Assembly (NCBI GenBank): GCA_004325065.1
Contig: PITI01000383.1
Location: forward strand, 1-13,232
Reading direction: 5' to 3'
From: Hamiltosporidium magnivora
Taxonomy: Eukaryota; Microsporidia; Dubosqiidae
Length of the DNA stretch: 13,232 nt
In this document: in pieces, positions 1-9,844 of the stretch
Layout of the letters: each line of letters opens with the position of its first letter
Position numbering within the stretch: the stretch's first letter is position 1
Notes under the pieces: model-generated
The model's database searches: none
Told to the model about the DNA's origin: nothing
What the model saw: only the letters and a program-made list of their open reading frames with translations
Program-made: the position numbers and the translations under genes

Positions 1-235
1 GTAGAGTAAGTGGGAATGCTGCATAGTCTTGGGGGAGCCCAGGGGGGGGCTTCGGCCTTCGATCACGCTCCATGCAACGGACATTAACGAACTCCGGGCA
101 ACTGCCTCGCCTAGTAATGAGGTTCTACACACCTGGTAGATGAAAGGCTTTTGGACGTAGGTATCGCAGGGGTTACCGATGGAGTGTTGGGGTAGCAGTT
201 ATTTATGTTAAACCTAGAACTGCGTTAATGTCATG
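1..235. ncRNA. GC-rich structured block, possible structural RNA (rRNA-like)
   Basis: This block is far richer in G and C than the rest of the window and ends sharply near 235, where A/T-rich sequence begins. It has no long open frame but folds well on paper. Bases 1-6 pair with 123-128; 20-24 pair with 72-76; 34-38 pair with 67-71; 45-50 pair with 55-60 around a UUCG tetraloop; 105-108 pair with 119-122; and 195-200 pair with 218-223. GC-rich structured islands in AT-rich genomes are usually structural RNA. The first 15 bases (GTAGAGTAAGTGGGA) resemble the conserved GUGUAGGAUAAGUGGGA stretch of domain V in eukaryotic 28S rRNA, with two differences. The GAAAUACCAC motif that should follow is missing, so a normal LSU rRNA is not supported. 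The block starts at the window edge and may be partial. SRP RNA and RNase P RNA were considered, and no diagnostic motif was seen. Strand and identity are open. Confidence 0.3.
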
Positions 236-3200
236 AAAACAAATATAACACTTGCCACTGTTTTAAAAAAGATGTGATACTTTTAAATAAAGTTTTTTTT
301 TATTTCCTTGCTTTTTTGTTGCTTCTCAGTATGAGTAAACCACAAAGGGGATATCAGTTTCTAGGTATAGGTGCTAGTTAACATAATTCCATATATAATT
401 TGGCTAGAGCTTCATTTCTTTTATTGATTTTTTCTAGGTTTTCATTTTATATGAATAAATAAATAGGTGAAGTATATTAGCGAAATCCCAAAGATTGCAA
501 TTTGTAAACTAGATTAGACAAAAACTGCCTTAAAACCTATTTAAAAACCGAACTATACATAGAACAATAGTTTTTTTTTAAAAAATGATTATTTAGGTAT
601 AAACTAGAACACTATACGTTGCTATAGATGATATTTGCTTTAGCAAGCTATAGTATAATAAAAGTCGTTTTTTCTTTTGAAATTTATTTTAAAAAGCATA
701 TTATTAAATAAAATGTTTTTAGCATATCAGAGTAAGTAAAATTATAGAAGTGATTTGTTAAAATGACTATCGTATCTGAAAGCATATATAAGTGAGGATG
801 TTAAACCCATGAAGCATGTCACGCGTGCATTCTTTCAACATATTTCACCTACTATACGATACAACCAAAATTTTAATGATTTTATACTGGATTGTATAAA
901 AATCAGGTGTATATTATCGAACTGATACAGAGTTGATGATTTCTAAATGCACTGAAATATACAAAATATCTTAATGGTTTCGCAATGATTATAAGATCAG
1001 GGATTCCTACAAGATCCATTAAAATTTATGTTTGATATCTTTGGTGTTTCTGTAACATATAATCTGATAACAGCGGTTGTTTAAAAATATACTTCTTGTC
1101 ACATTTTTTATAGTTTAGGTACCATATTAATAGGTAGAACCTTATGCCTTACAAAGATGTAAAGCAAATTTTAACGTATAAATAAGTGTATAAATTTATG
1201 CCTAAAAAAATAATGACACAAACCAGATGGATTAAGATAGATCGAGCATCTAAATATTTTAATTATCTATATAAGAATATAAGTAATAAACAAATAAACA
1301 TTCATTTACGCATTTCTTAAGATAAACAGGTTTCAACGATCTGCTTTGTAAAGCCATAAATGCTGAAAACGAGCTAGTATATTAGTGTTTATATCGAAGT
1401 AGATTCTTTTACAGTTATTGCAAAAGAAAATGCTGGGTTACATAGGGATGCTTTGAATTAAGTTCTAATAAGCATGAATACCGATTGAACTAGAAATCAT
1501 TACGATAAATGATTGAAATGAAAACGATAGTAAAATGGCTAAAAGATATCTAGGCATTTCAAATTTATAAAGAAAGACTTATAGAAGGTAAGAAGTAAAA
1601 GTACATCTCAACTTGTCTATTGGGAATAATTTTTCACAAATAAAAATGTGATCAACACAAAGACTAATTGAGTTATTTTTAACTTTTTTAAAAAATTCGG
1701 TTTTTAAACTTAAATCTTTTTTTTTGAAACACGTGATCGCAATAAAAAACAGTATAATTAACATAATAACAGTTCCCGATGTGTAAAAATCATATTTAGT
1801 TTGTTTATTTTTTGCTTTGCAAATAATATATTTCCTTTTATATTGTTTAGATGTGCACAAAAAAATATTGCTCTCATTCGACTGAAATTCTTAAGAAATT
1901 CTTTTCTGGAAGTTTGAGATTTAAAGCACATAAGTTTTATTCAGCCTCCCTAATACATTTAAAAAAATGCTTTCTTTAAAAAAACCAATGTGGCATTAAG
2001 AAGTAATGAGTCTAAATAACGGGGATATAGAAAAAATAAGAAAAAAAGAGATTGAGTATAGATCTAACCGAGGATATTAAACATGGATTTTATTAGATGA
2101 TATAATTTAATAAAGACTTATACAGCTTGCTAAACACCTAAATTTTTATCGTTTAAAGAATTCTAATATGATTATGACTCTAAAGAGGATATAAATACTT
2201 TTTGGCTTATATCTGCAACTTTTAAATTTATCATTGAACATGTTTTATAAACAACACTAAAAATAGCAAAAACCCCGAGCTATATTCTCTTACCCTATTT
2301 TTGATAGATATTTCGCGGTCTCAATTCATTTTTTAATTATTAAAGCACACATTATTCTATGTTTACCTTAATTTTGTTCAAACACTTATATCTGCCCGAT
2401 TCTCTATTATTTATATACATTTCTTAATTTTTCTTCCGTTTCGTTAGTTTATATCCATTTAAAATTTGTATTTACCTGCCTAAAATACTAGAAAGTGATA
2501 TATTCAGGCATAATATCAAATAAATCGATTTCTTTGCCTTGTATTTGCGTTTGAAATGTTTTTATAACAAAGAACAGAGGTATAGATTTTTATACTTTCA
2601 CTAAACAGCAAAACACACTGCAAAGGCTAACGCCAAGCCAGTTATTACTGTTTCCATATGCTTTAAAGACCTACCTTTTATTTTTATAAATATTTGTTCA
2701 TTCCATTGTGAATGTTGGTTCCTTTTAAAAAAGAAAGGATATAAAGACAGATAATGGATTATAAAATATCGAACATTAGCTAGCGCAGTGCAAGAAAAAA
2801 GATAATAGATTTTGGAACAGAAAACTGCACGTTATTTTTGTCAATATGAATTTGGTTTCAAGCAAGAATAGATTTTATGAGAATCATTTTTAAGTTTTAA
2901 AAAGCCTCAATCATGCAAATTAGTGAAACAAGCACACTATTACCCATATTGAAGTAAAAAATAAATATTTTGAAAAAACATCAATTACAGCAAAAAAATA
3001 TGTCTTAAATATGTTAAAGCTTACTAAACACGTATCATAATTGATTTTTTTCAAGTAACTCAGCCCAAATACTTCAAAAATAACCCATAAATGAACTGCC
3101 TTTTTTCAATTCGACTAAGTATCAGAAGATACAGAGATCAGTAATAATATCGATAAATTTTTCACGTAAAAAAAACCATTAATAAGCCACCTCTTTGGTT

Positions 3201-3669
3201 TAAGAAAAAAAAGGCGCTCTAAAACCCGTAAATAAAGTCATATGGATGCAGTTTAAGGTTTTTTTTCTATCGGTAATAATATGAGTCCGTCGAATAAAAA
3301 AATTTTTACAATAAAATTATTAGCTACTTGAACTGTCGAAATATTATTAAATGTATTAAACCTTAAAATCTAAACGTATGATCAACTTCAACATGTAAAC
3401 CAGACCAAAGAAAAATGGATAAATAATATCAATGAAACAAAAGGTAAATTATAGATTGAGCATTTTGAAAATTTTTTCCACAAATAACAACATTAAGCAT
3501 CTATGCTAAATAAATATTAATTTATGCCTTCATTCTGACAAGGAGTGTTCCATAATCAAATTTTAGAAGCTAAATGGCAGAAAAAAACAGCTATGTTTGT
3601 GCTTTGGTATGGCAAAGTTATTGGCAGTAGTTACATAAAAATATAAATAAGATATACGTATGAGCTTTA

Positions 3670-3718
3670 AAATTTCCTTTACTGTGAGTCGAAGCGAAGG
3701 AAACCCTCCAGGAAATTT
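3670..3718. repeat. Small inverted repeat, 8-bp stem
   Basis: AAATTTCC at 3670-3677 is the exact reverse complement of GGAAATTT at 3711-3718. The 33-base interior is GC-richer than its surroundings and contains a competing short pairing (CCTT at 3676-3679 with AAGG at 3697-3700). It lies in gene-free sequence about 440 bases beyond the 3' end of the TTC27 gene. No function is assigned, and an A/T-dominated stem this short can arise by chance. Confidence 0.35.
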
Positions 3719-3901
3719 ATAAATGTTATTGAATTATTTAACTGGGAGACTCTTATGAAACTTCAGTGATTAATTTAAATATTTTCTATAAGAATATTCT
3801 TAAAATATCTTTGTATTATTTTAAAAATCTGTGTGCAATTTTTAAACATTTTTTCCAAAAATATTGATAATTAACATTAAAAAATACTTTTCAATAATTT
3901 G

Positions 3902-3928
3902 GTGCAAAACCCAATGAATTTTTTGCAC
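3902..3928. repeat. Perfect 8-bp inverted repeat with 11-base loop
   Basis: GTGCAAAA at 3902-3909 pairs perfectly with TTTTGCAC at 3921-3928 around an 11-base loop. It lies about 230 bases past the stop codon of the minus-strand TTC27 gene, in otherwise featureless AT-rich DNA. It could form a hairpin in a long 3' transcript. Hairpin terminators are not an established feature of eukaryotic Pol II genes, so no role is claimed. Confidence 0.35.
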
Positions 3929-4159
3929 AGTAAATTTCTATAGAAGATCAATATGTTCCTCAGGCTAAACTGTTTGGCGACCCTGGTTCATATTATAAAG
4001 TTTGAAAATATTATTTATTCTATTTATACTCTTATCGTTTTGTCGAATTTAAAATTTAGTCCGTTTCTACGAGATTCAAAGTTAGTAGAAACATAAAACA
4101 GCAAATCAAATATTAAATAATTTTTAAAATTTTATAAAAAATTTACGGAAGATATAAAT

Positions 4160-6253
4160 TTATTGGTTTTGTGCAACTCTTGTTTCATTTTGTAGCATTT
4201 CAATTCTTTGGGAATATTCGGATTCTGCAAGAATATAACTCGAAGAAGTATTGTGACTTTCGAACTTTTTTAAATAAAAGGCAAACACATCGTTGCTTAT
4301 TTGAAAACTTTTTATTCTTAAAAGAATGTTTGAACATCTTTCAAAATCATTTTCTCTGAAAAAGTCCCAAAAAACTTCCAATCCATATTTTTTTAAGTCA
4401 ATCTCAGGTTTTTGAAATCTATAAGAAAAGATAAAAAGAACGTATTTATACACCAAGCTTTTGGATTCTGTTGCATATTTTAATAATAAATCTGCCAATT
4501 TATTTACTTTCAAAGAATCTTCATTGTATTTTATGAATGAAGAAGATTTTTTTTCAGTTTCCCCATGATTCTCATAAATTTTATTTCTATTCATTTCACT
4601 TCTTTTAAATTTATAAAAATTTAAATCAGTAGAATATTCTTCTTTACTACGTTTTAAAAAGCAACAAGCATCACAATTATAGAGTACGAAATCTTCTTTT
4701 TCTAAAAGTTTATTTATAAATTTTTCTATAAAAGATTCAGAAATTTTTATAAGTCCCATAATAAAAATACATTCGTTATAATATCTGTATTTAAGAGAAG
4801 TAAGAAAATAAACTCGTGCCATCGAATCATTAAAATTATATTTTAAAGCATTTTTAAGAATATAAATTCCTTTATCATGAAATCCAAGTTCAAAATAACA
4901 ATTCGCAAGGTTTACAGATGCTTTGTAATGTTTTTCATCTTTTAATAATATTTCAGTAAAAATGCTAACTGCTCGATTTAAATTATTATTTTTTAAAAGA
5001 GCACATCCATAAGAAAATAATAGTCCGGTATTGGAAGGAGCAACAGAAATAGCTTCTTCAAAACATTTTACAGCATTTTCATAATCATTATTTTTAAAAT
5101 ATTGTAAAGCTTTTAATTTTTTCGGTTCAAAATATTTATATGCATCATAAGCCAAATCATAATATTTAGAATTATTAGTTAAAGAACCCAGTAATATGTA
5201 ACAATCTGAAATTTCTAATTTTTTAAAAAATCTATTTTTGTCATTTGGTTGCATTTTCTCCAATTCTTCAGTATTTATTTTTATTTTGAACAGTGCTTCG
5301 TTTATTGCTTCTTTTTCTTTTCCCATTCCTATGAGACAGATAATACTGTTTTTTAAATCTTTTAAATCTTTAAATATTTTCAATGCTGCATCGAAATAGA
5401 AAAGTTTTAAATTCAATTTAGCAATTTTTCTCATTTTTTCTATCATAAATTTAGCATTTATTTCAAAAATATTTTCATTCCAAGGAATTTTAGTATTTTT
5501 TGCGGTAATTTTTTGAAGTGAAAAGAGACTTTCATAAGATATATCATAAATTGTGGAGTAAAATGCCGTGTTTAATTCTATAATTATGTTTTTTTGATTT
5601 TCTTTATATTCCAATCTTTCTAAATACGAAATAATTATATCTTTTAATATTAATTCGTCATTTTCTACAAATAAAAACATTTCAAGTTCTGCAAGTAAAA
5701 CGATTTGTTCTTTTATTGTCAATGGTTTGATAAAAACTGTAAAAAATTCAGCTCTTTTAGATTTTTTTGATAATTTGCCACAACATTCTTCCTCACTTTC
5801 TACATTCAAAAACAATATGGCAGATTCACGTATATTTGGTTTCAATAATCTAGCATCTACTCCTATAATTTCAGTTTTAATTTTATTCTCTTCTTTAAAC
5901 TTTTCAATAAGTGATCTACACTCTTTTTCCAACTTTAATTCCGAATAAATTTTAATTTTTTCGAGAATTGAAACATCAGAAATCAACAATAAATCAATTA
6001 TTTCAATTCTAAGAGATATTTCTTCCTCAGAAATACATTTATAAAGATAAAATGCAGATCTCAAATGTAAATTGACAAATTTATATTGTTTAGCTTCTTC
6101 GTAAACTTCAATTAATTTTTCAATATTTTTAATACCATTTTTTGTTTTTATGTTTCTGAAAATAAAATATGAATGTTGTTTAGTCATACCATTTAAATTC
6201 TCAAGAATAAATGATTTGAGTTGATTTTCCAATTCAATAAGCTTTTTTTCCAT
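4160..6253 (-). CDS. EMW1: TTC27/EMW1-like tetratricopeptide repeat protein
   Basis: Single uninterrupted 697-codon frame, ATG at 6253, TAA at 4162-4160, no intron needed. The best evidence is the ordered TTC27/Emw1 signature. A tryptophan-containing stretch (IPWNE, 257-261) leads into a helical pair (about 265-320, with YFDAALKIFKDLKDLKNSI) matching the family's 'ALSLFEKLEMWEDVV' region. Next comes a conserved pre-TPR segment (YILLGSLTNNSKYYDLAYDA, 352-371). Three canonical TPRs follow, roughly 378-410, 411-444 and 445-478, the first reading KALQYFKNNDYENAVKCFEE. The remaining N- and C-terminal sequence is predicted mostly helical, lysine-rich and poorly conserved. There is no signal peptide or membrane segment, so it is probably cytosolic or nuclear. 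Yeast Emw1 is essential and linked to cell-wall integrity; human TTC27 has been linked to U5 snRNP assembly. At 697 aa it is shorter than the roughly 840-900 aa yeast and human proteins, which fits a reduced parasite proteome. No neighbour suggests an operon. The family call is firm; the exact role here is inferred. Confidence 0.85.
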   Translation of the reverse strand: MEKKLIELENQLKSFILENLNGMTKQHSYFIFRNIKTKNGIKNIEKLIEVYEEAKQYKFVNLHLRSAFYLYKCISEEEISLRIEIIDLLLISDVSILEKIKIYSELKLEKECRSLIEKFKEENKIKTEIIGVDARLLKPNIRESAILFLNVESEEECCGKLSKKSKRAEFFTVFIKPLTIKEQIVLLAELEMFLFVENDELILKDIIISYLERLEYKENQKNIIIELNTAFYSTIYDISYESLFSLQKITAKNTKIPWNENIFEINAKFMIEKMRKIAKLNLKLFYFDAALKIFKDLKDLKNSIICLIGMGKEKEAINEALFKIKINTEELEKMQPNDKNRFFKKLEISDCYILLGSLTNNSKYYDLAYDAYKYFEPKKLKALQYFKNNDYENAVKCFEEAISVAPSNTGLLFSYGCALLKNNNLNRAVSIFTEILLKDEKHYKASVNLANCYFELGFHDKGIYILKNALKYNFNDSMARVYFLTSLKYRYYNECIFIMGLIKISESFIEKFINKLLEKEDFVLYNCDACCFLKRSKEEYSTDLNFYKFKRSEMNRNKIYENHGETEKKSSSFIKYNEDSLKVNKLADLLLKYATESKSLVYKYVLFIFSYRFQKPEIDLKKYGLEVFWDFFRENDFERCSNILLRIKSFQISNDVFAFYLKKFESHNTSSSYILAESEYSQRIEMLQNETRVAQNQ

Positions 6254-6262
6254 AGGGATATG
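6254..6262 (-). promoter_or_regulatory. CCC motif immediately upstream of the TTC27 start codon
   Basis: Read on the minus strand, the bases before the ATG are CATATCCCT, placing CCC at positions -4 to -2 (plus-strand GGG at 6255-6257). A CCC or GGG triplet close to the start codon is a described feature of highly expressed microsporidian genes, which often have very short 5' UTRs. The triplet stands out in flanking DNA that is almost all A and T. It supports the start chosen at 6253. One site alone is weak proof. Confidence 0.45.
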
Positions 6263-7411
6263 TTTTTTGTTAGTTTTATATTTGAATACAAATTTATATA
6301 AATTTATCGTTTTTAATAAACAAAATATATTTTTAAGACATTTTTTTATTCTTGAAATAAAAATTTCTAATATTAAAATAATCTTATAAAAGTTTTTATT
6401 GAATTATTACTTACAGCATTTATAGTAAAAAAATCATTTCTCTTATATTTTGAAAACAGAAAAAAAAATTATAGTTATTCAAAAAATGTTTTTTTTCAAG
6501 CAAATAATTTCATAGACTTTACAGAAAATATATTTCATTTGTATATTTTTGTATTATCGTATAATGTAATCAAGTTAGCATATGGTTTTTAAAATTTATT
6601 ATGAATCTATCTTCTTTTTATAGAAATTAATTTTTTATCTTTGCTTTTTTGATTATTTTTTCCATTAAATAATATAATTCTAAAGAAGATTGTACTATTG
6701 TCTTTGAAAATTTTAAAATTTTTTTGTATTAGAATTAAGAAATTTGCTTCAACAAAACAAAAATATTTATTTTTCCAATTATAGATTTATTTAGATTAAC
6801 ATATAATTTAGGAGCGAATTTTTACTTTTTGTTATTCATTTTAATAAATTTAGAATCAAACAACTATTTAATTTTAAATATTCTTAAAATCTATTATTTA
6901 TATGATTGAGTAATGTTGGAATGATAACGACCCACCTCAAAATGCTTAATTAGTTAAAAAAAGTGAAACGCCAATAACAGGGATCCGAATAAGAATGAGG
7001 AAATTTTGATTTGTTCATAAATCTTAAGCTGCCAATAATATTAAGTAGAAGCAGAACATGAAAGGCTGAAAATATTTAATCGGATCAAAAAATATTTTTT
7101 TAGATTGTAAGTTGTAACAAGAATGGCATATTAGATATTTTTTTTATTTTTCCTAAAGTGTTCATTTTTTCAAAAAAAAATTATCAACAATTTACCCAGG
7201 TTTTTATTCTGAAATTTTTCACTATTTATACACAATTTTATAATATGGTTGATGCTTTTTTTGAGAATACTCTGTACAAATTATTTATATATTTAATAAT
7301 AATTGCTAAAGACAATTATTGATTTAGCAAACTATATAATGGTATACTTGATTGATATAAATGATTTACGTAACGATAACTATGAGGTTATATAATTATT
7401 GAATTTACTAA
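6263..7411. other. Extremely AT-rich spacer upstream of the TTC27 gene
   Basis: No gene was found. Hand counts of the lines at 6301, 6361 and 6421 give about 12-15% GC, the lowest in the window, with many A and T tracts. The segment next to 6254 should contain the TTC27 promoter. Apart from the CCC motif, no sequence element stands out. G/C content rises from about 6900 onward, where the sequence begins to resemble the ORF-poor blocks elsewhere. Confidence 0.6.
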
Positions 7412-7732
7412 TACACTTCGTTGAACATAAAATGTTGTTTCACCCACATAAAATGCACCCTATGGACAATTTCAATCTCGAAGGAAGAAGATGGAATAAA
7501 AATTGATGTTAACCTAAACCGACTAAATATAAGATACCTAACTGAAGGTCTGGAATATTGAAGGTAAACAAAACATAAGAAGAGAAATATGAAGGTTAAA
7601 AAAAGCCTAAATATATTTTGGAAAATTGCACAAAATCGGATAATAATTCGGAAAGAAAAACTAGAAAAAATATACAAGAAAGAGGCCATCGGGTGAGAAT
7701 ATAAAATTATAATTGAAAAGATTGGGAAAATA
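7412..7732 (+). pseudogene. Possible decayed coding remnant, unknown protein
   Basis: One plus-strand frame is open from 7412 to 7558 (49 codons), hits TGA at 7559 and TAA at 7565, is open again from 7568 to 7693 (42 codons), hits TGA at 7694, then runs 12 more codons. The translation reads like soluble protein, for example SKEEDGIKIDVNLNRLNIRY and later KSLNIFWKIAQNRIIIRKEK, rich in charged residues. The plus strand here is purine-rich, as the TTC27 coding strand is. The opposite strand has an open stretch of about 118 codons (7764-7408) that is almost wholly hydrophobic, as expected from the complement of a lysine-rich strand. No family was recognised and no start can be assigned. Chance is a real alternative. 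Confidence 0.25.
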
Positions 7733-7735
7733 TGA

Positions 7736-9310
7736 GTCAGATAAAAGTTTAATATCATTTTCAAAATTACTACTTAGTTTGGCTAAATGTAAACCAAAGT
7801 TTATAACGAGCTTAACAGATGGTATTATTATGTTAGATGTTACGATTCATTCTAAATAATTAGAACCATATAAATTAGCTTTGTAATGTATTTCAAAGTA
7901 TATGTTTTATGATTTATTAATTTAGAGAAATACTTATATACTCCGGTCTTCTTTTACCTCTCATTATCCGAGATGAACAAATGGAAGTTTCACATATGTT
8001 TGTTTTAATCGATTATTACTCGTAATTATAAGGAATTGGCCTATGAATCCATTGTGTTTTATATTTTATTTAAATGTGAACAATAGTTTTTGAACAATTC
8101 TACACACTCATTGCCAAGCAGAAAAATTTAATGTCATTATCCTATTTACAAATTTGATAGAGATGCTAAATATAACTCCACCCTCTTAAACCACATTATT
8201 TTGTAGCTTGTTCATATATTTCAAATTTTTTTGAAGACTACGAGATCTAGAGTTTTCAGAATATTTCAAATACAATCAAATGTAGACACCTAATCCTAAG
8301 TTAATGTAAACAGAAAAGTTTTTGGAATATTCAGTTTAAATTAGAAACATCCTGAGATATTAAAAATATTTGAACATTTATATTTCTTACTCAATTCATG
8401 TAGTTATTTATTTTTTCAGTGAATATTTTTCGAGTTAAAAAGTAGGACCGAGCTTTTAATTTCTTTATCCTCACTTTAACTACTTTAATTTATTCTTCTA
8501 AATCGGATTCTTCATTTAAATTTATCATCAGTTTCTTAAATATAATGTCCTCAGCCAATTAAAAGACATGATATTTCTTATCTCTACTGGATAAACAATA
8601 TACTAACTGTTGCTTGGTTTTCTCACATAATATATTGGTTTTTCGCGCATACCGGCATCTTGTTAACATCTAAAGATGTTTTCGAAGCATTCTTCGGCAT
8701 TATGTGCTGACTAAAGTTCTTTTCTCGGATCAAAATAAATTGTTTCGATGATCTTTTGAGCATTGATGATCGTATATATGCTTCTAAAGTCTTAGGCACA
8801 CGAAGTCTTTTAAAATATATTTTTTGACATTATTTTACGATGACATGTTCCAAATTAAACATAAGATTATTCTCAACACCCATTTGCTTTGTCGATTTAA
8901 GACCCACAAAGAACCAGGGCTCTATAACGATATTTGTTTATTCTTACAGATTTAACGACAAACTTGCAAAAAATAGTTAAATATTTTCATAACTTTTTTC
9001 TATTTTGTGAAAATTCAGTTTTATAAGATAGGATCGTTGGCCATATCCGAACCTCCTTTCTTTATCTTAGATTATAACCAGCAAATAGTAGAGTGTCACG
9101 AGCTCTGTAGCGTTTATCTAGTACCTCTTCTATGAGAAAGACCAAAAGTATTCACCTAAAAACAATAAATTTATAAATAATAAAAATTAAGAGTTTTTTT
9201 TAGAAAATGTCTATAATATTAGATAAAAAGTCCGAAATAAGATCCAATTTAAATGGGAACATGTTGAAAAATTAATGAAATGATATTATCCCCATTTAAG
9301 AACTTATTTC
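7736..9310. other. ORF-poor stretch without an intact gene
   Basis: Apart from the coding-like segment at 8623-8937 (listed separately), no gene, RNA or repeat could be supported here. The minus strand between about 7940 and 8620 gives only short open pieces in changing frames. From about 9140 to 9310 the sequence becomes more A/T-rich, as is usual beside a live gene, and should hold the 3' flank of the minus-strand gene ending at 9311. Confidence 0.5.
8623..8937 (-). pseudogene. Possible decayed coding remnant, unknown protein
   Basis: One minus-strand frame is open from 8937 to 8833, meets a single TAA at 8832-8830, and is open again for 68 codons to TGA at 8625-8623. The translation has mixed, protein-like composition including less common residues (EPWFFVGLKSTKQMGVENNL, then KRLRVPKTLEAYIRSSMLKR). 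A second frame over the same DNA also yields protein-like pieces, such as INAQKIIETIYFDPRKEL. Such pieces would fit an old gene with frameshifts. No family was recognised, no start was found, and open stretches of this length are expected by chance a few times in a window this AT-rich. Confidence 0.25.
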
Positions 9311-9844
9311 TTAAGTAGAACCTCTGCGAATCAATTTATGAACAATAAAGGTAATACATTCGAAAGAATCGCAAGTAATGTTTTTGTTTGATACAAATTC
9401 AAACGATTTGATACAATCAAAAACCGGCGCTCTTGGAACCGAATAGGATACTTCATATGCCTGTACCTTTTTTTCATCGAGTATATTAAAATAAACGCGC
9501 TTGGTTTCGTTTTCTCTGGTTTTATTGAAAGTTTTTTTAAGAAAATCTGATATTTCATAAATAAATTTAACATCTGGTGCGGATTTTAGCCAAAAACCAA
9601 TTTTAGCAAGGAAACTTATATCTTCTAATATTTTAGATAATCCTCTATTCTCTGATTTATCAGCAAAATACAAATTTGCTTCTAAGTCTTTAAACAAAAT
9701 CAGATCATCACTTTTTTGCTCTAATAGTTGAACCATTTTATCGTATAAGGTCTGATTTCGAAATTTAAATCCCAAAACACCCACAAATGGTTTATCTTTA
9801 GCCAAAAAAACCACAATTTTTGAAGTTTTAAATAAAGACAACAT
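9311..9844 (-). CDS. Hypothetical protein, 5' end disrupted by an in-frame stop
   Basis: The frame is open on the minus strand from 9919 down to TAA at 9313-9311, 202 codons. The first ATG in it is at 9844 and gives 177 aa. The codons between 9901 (a GTG) and 9844 also look coding (KDFREDFKTISKSDG), so the true protein probably starts further upstream, at the ATG at 10012, in the same frame. The body is soluble and lysine-rich with alternating beta-like and helical segments, for example SKIVVFLAKDKPFVGVLGFK and, near the end, KRVYFNILDEKKVQAYEVSY. It has no obvious catalytic motif, zinc site or repeat. With the upstream anchor it would be a small single-pass membrane protein with its C-terminal domain on the non-cytosolic or organellar side. 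No family was recognised. Whether it is expressed depends on the upstream stop. Confidence 0.5.
   Translation of the reverse strand: MLSLFKTSKIVVFLAKDKPFVGVLGFKFRNQTLYDKMVQLLEQKSDDLILFKDLEANLYFADKSENRGLSKILEDISFLAKIGFWLKSAPDVKFIYEISDFLKKTFNKTRENETKRVYFNILDEKKVQAYEVSYSVPRAPVFDCIKSFEFVSNKNITCDSFECITFIVHKLIRRGST

Larger units (their letters stand above)
236..4159. other. Long gene-free AT-rich spacer
   Basis: No credible gene was found on either strand. The longest open stretch (minus strand, 1579-1890) has no ATG before its hydrophobic stretch and is not called. Two lines counted by hand are 23-30% GC, higher than the spacer immediately upstream of the TTC27 gene, so this may be decayed coding or mobile DNA, but no family could be recognised. 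Two small inverted repeats (3670-3718 and 3902-3928) and a short GC-richer patch near 3943-4002 are the only distinct structures. From about 3750 to 4159 the sequence becomes much more A/T-rich and probably holds the 3' flank of the TTC27 gene. No clear AATAAA signal follows that gene's stop codon. Confidence 0.6.

Noticed and set aside
1..235. Confident assignment of the GC-rich block as 28S rRNA
   Set aside because: The resemblance covers only the first 15 bases. The expected following motif and the later sarcin-ricin and 3' motifs are absent.
1579..1890. Minus-strand open stretch with a hydrophobic segment (about 93 codons)
   Set aside because: It begins at a TTG, and there is no ATG between the upstream stop (1893-1891) and the hydrophobic segment; the first ATG would leave 61 residues. 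Length is within chance for this composition and no family resemblance was seen.
7408..7764. Minus-strand 118-codon hydrophobic ORF
   Set aside because: Composition is the expected complement of a purine-rich strand; the opposite strand looks more coding-like. No recognisable membrane family.
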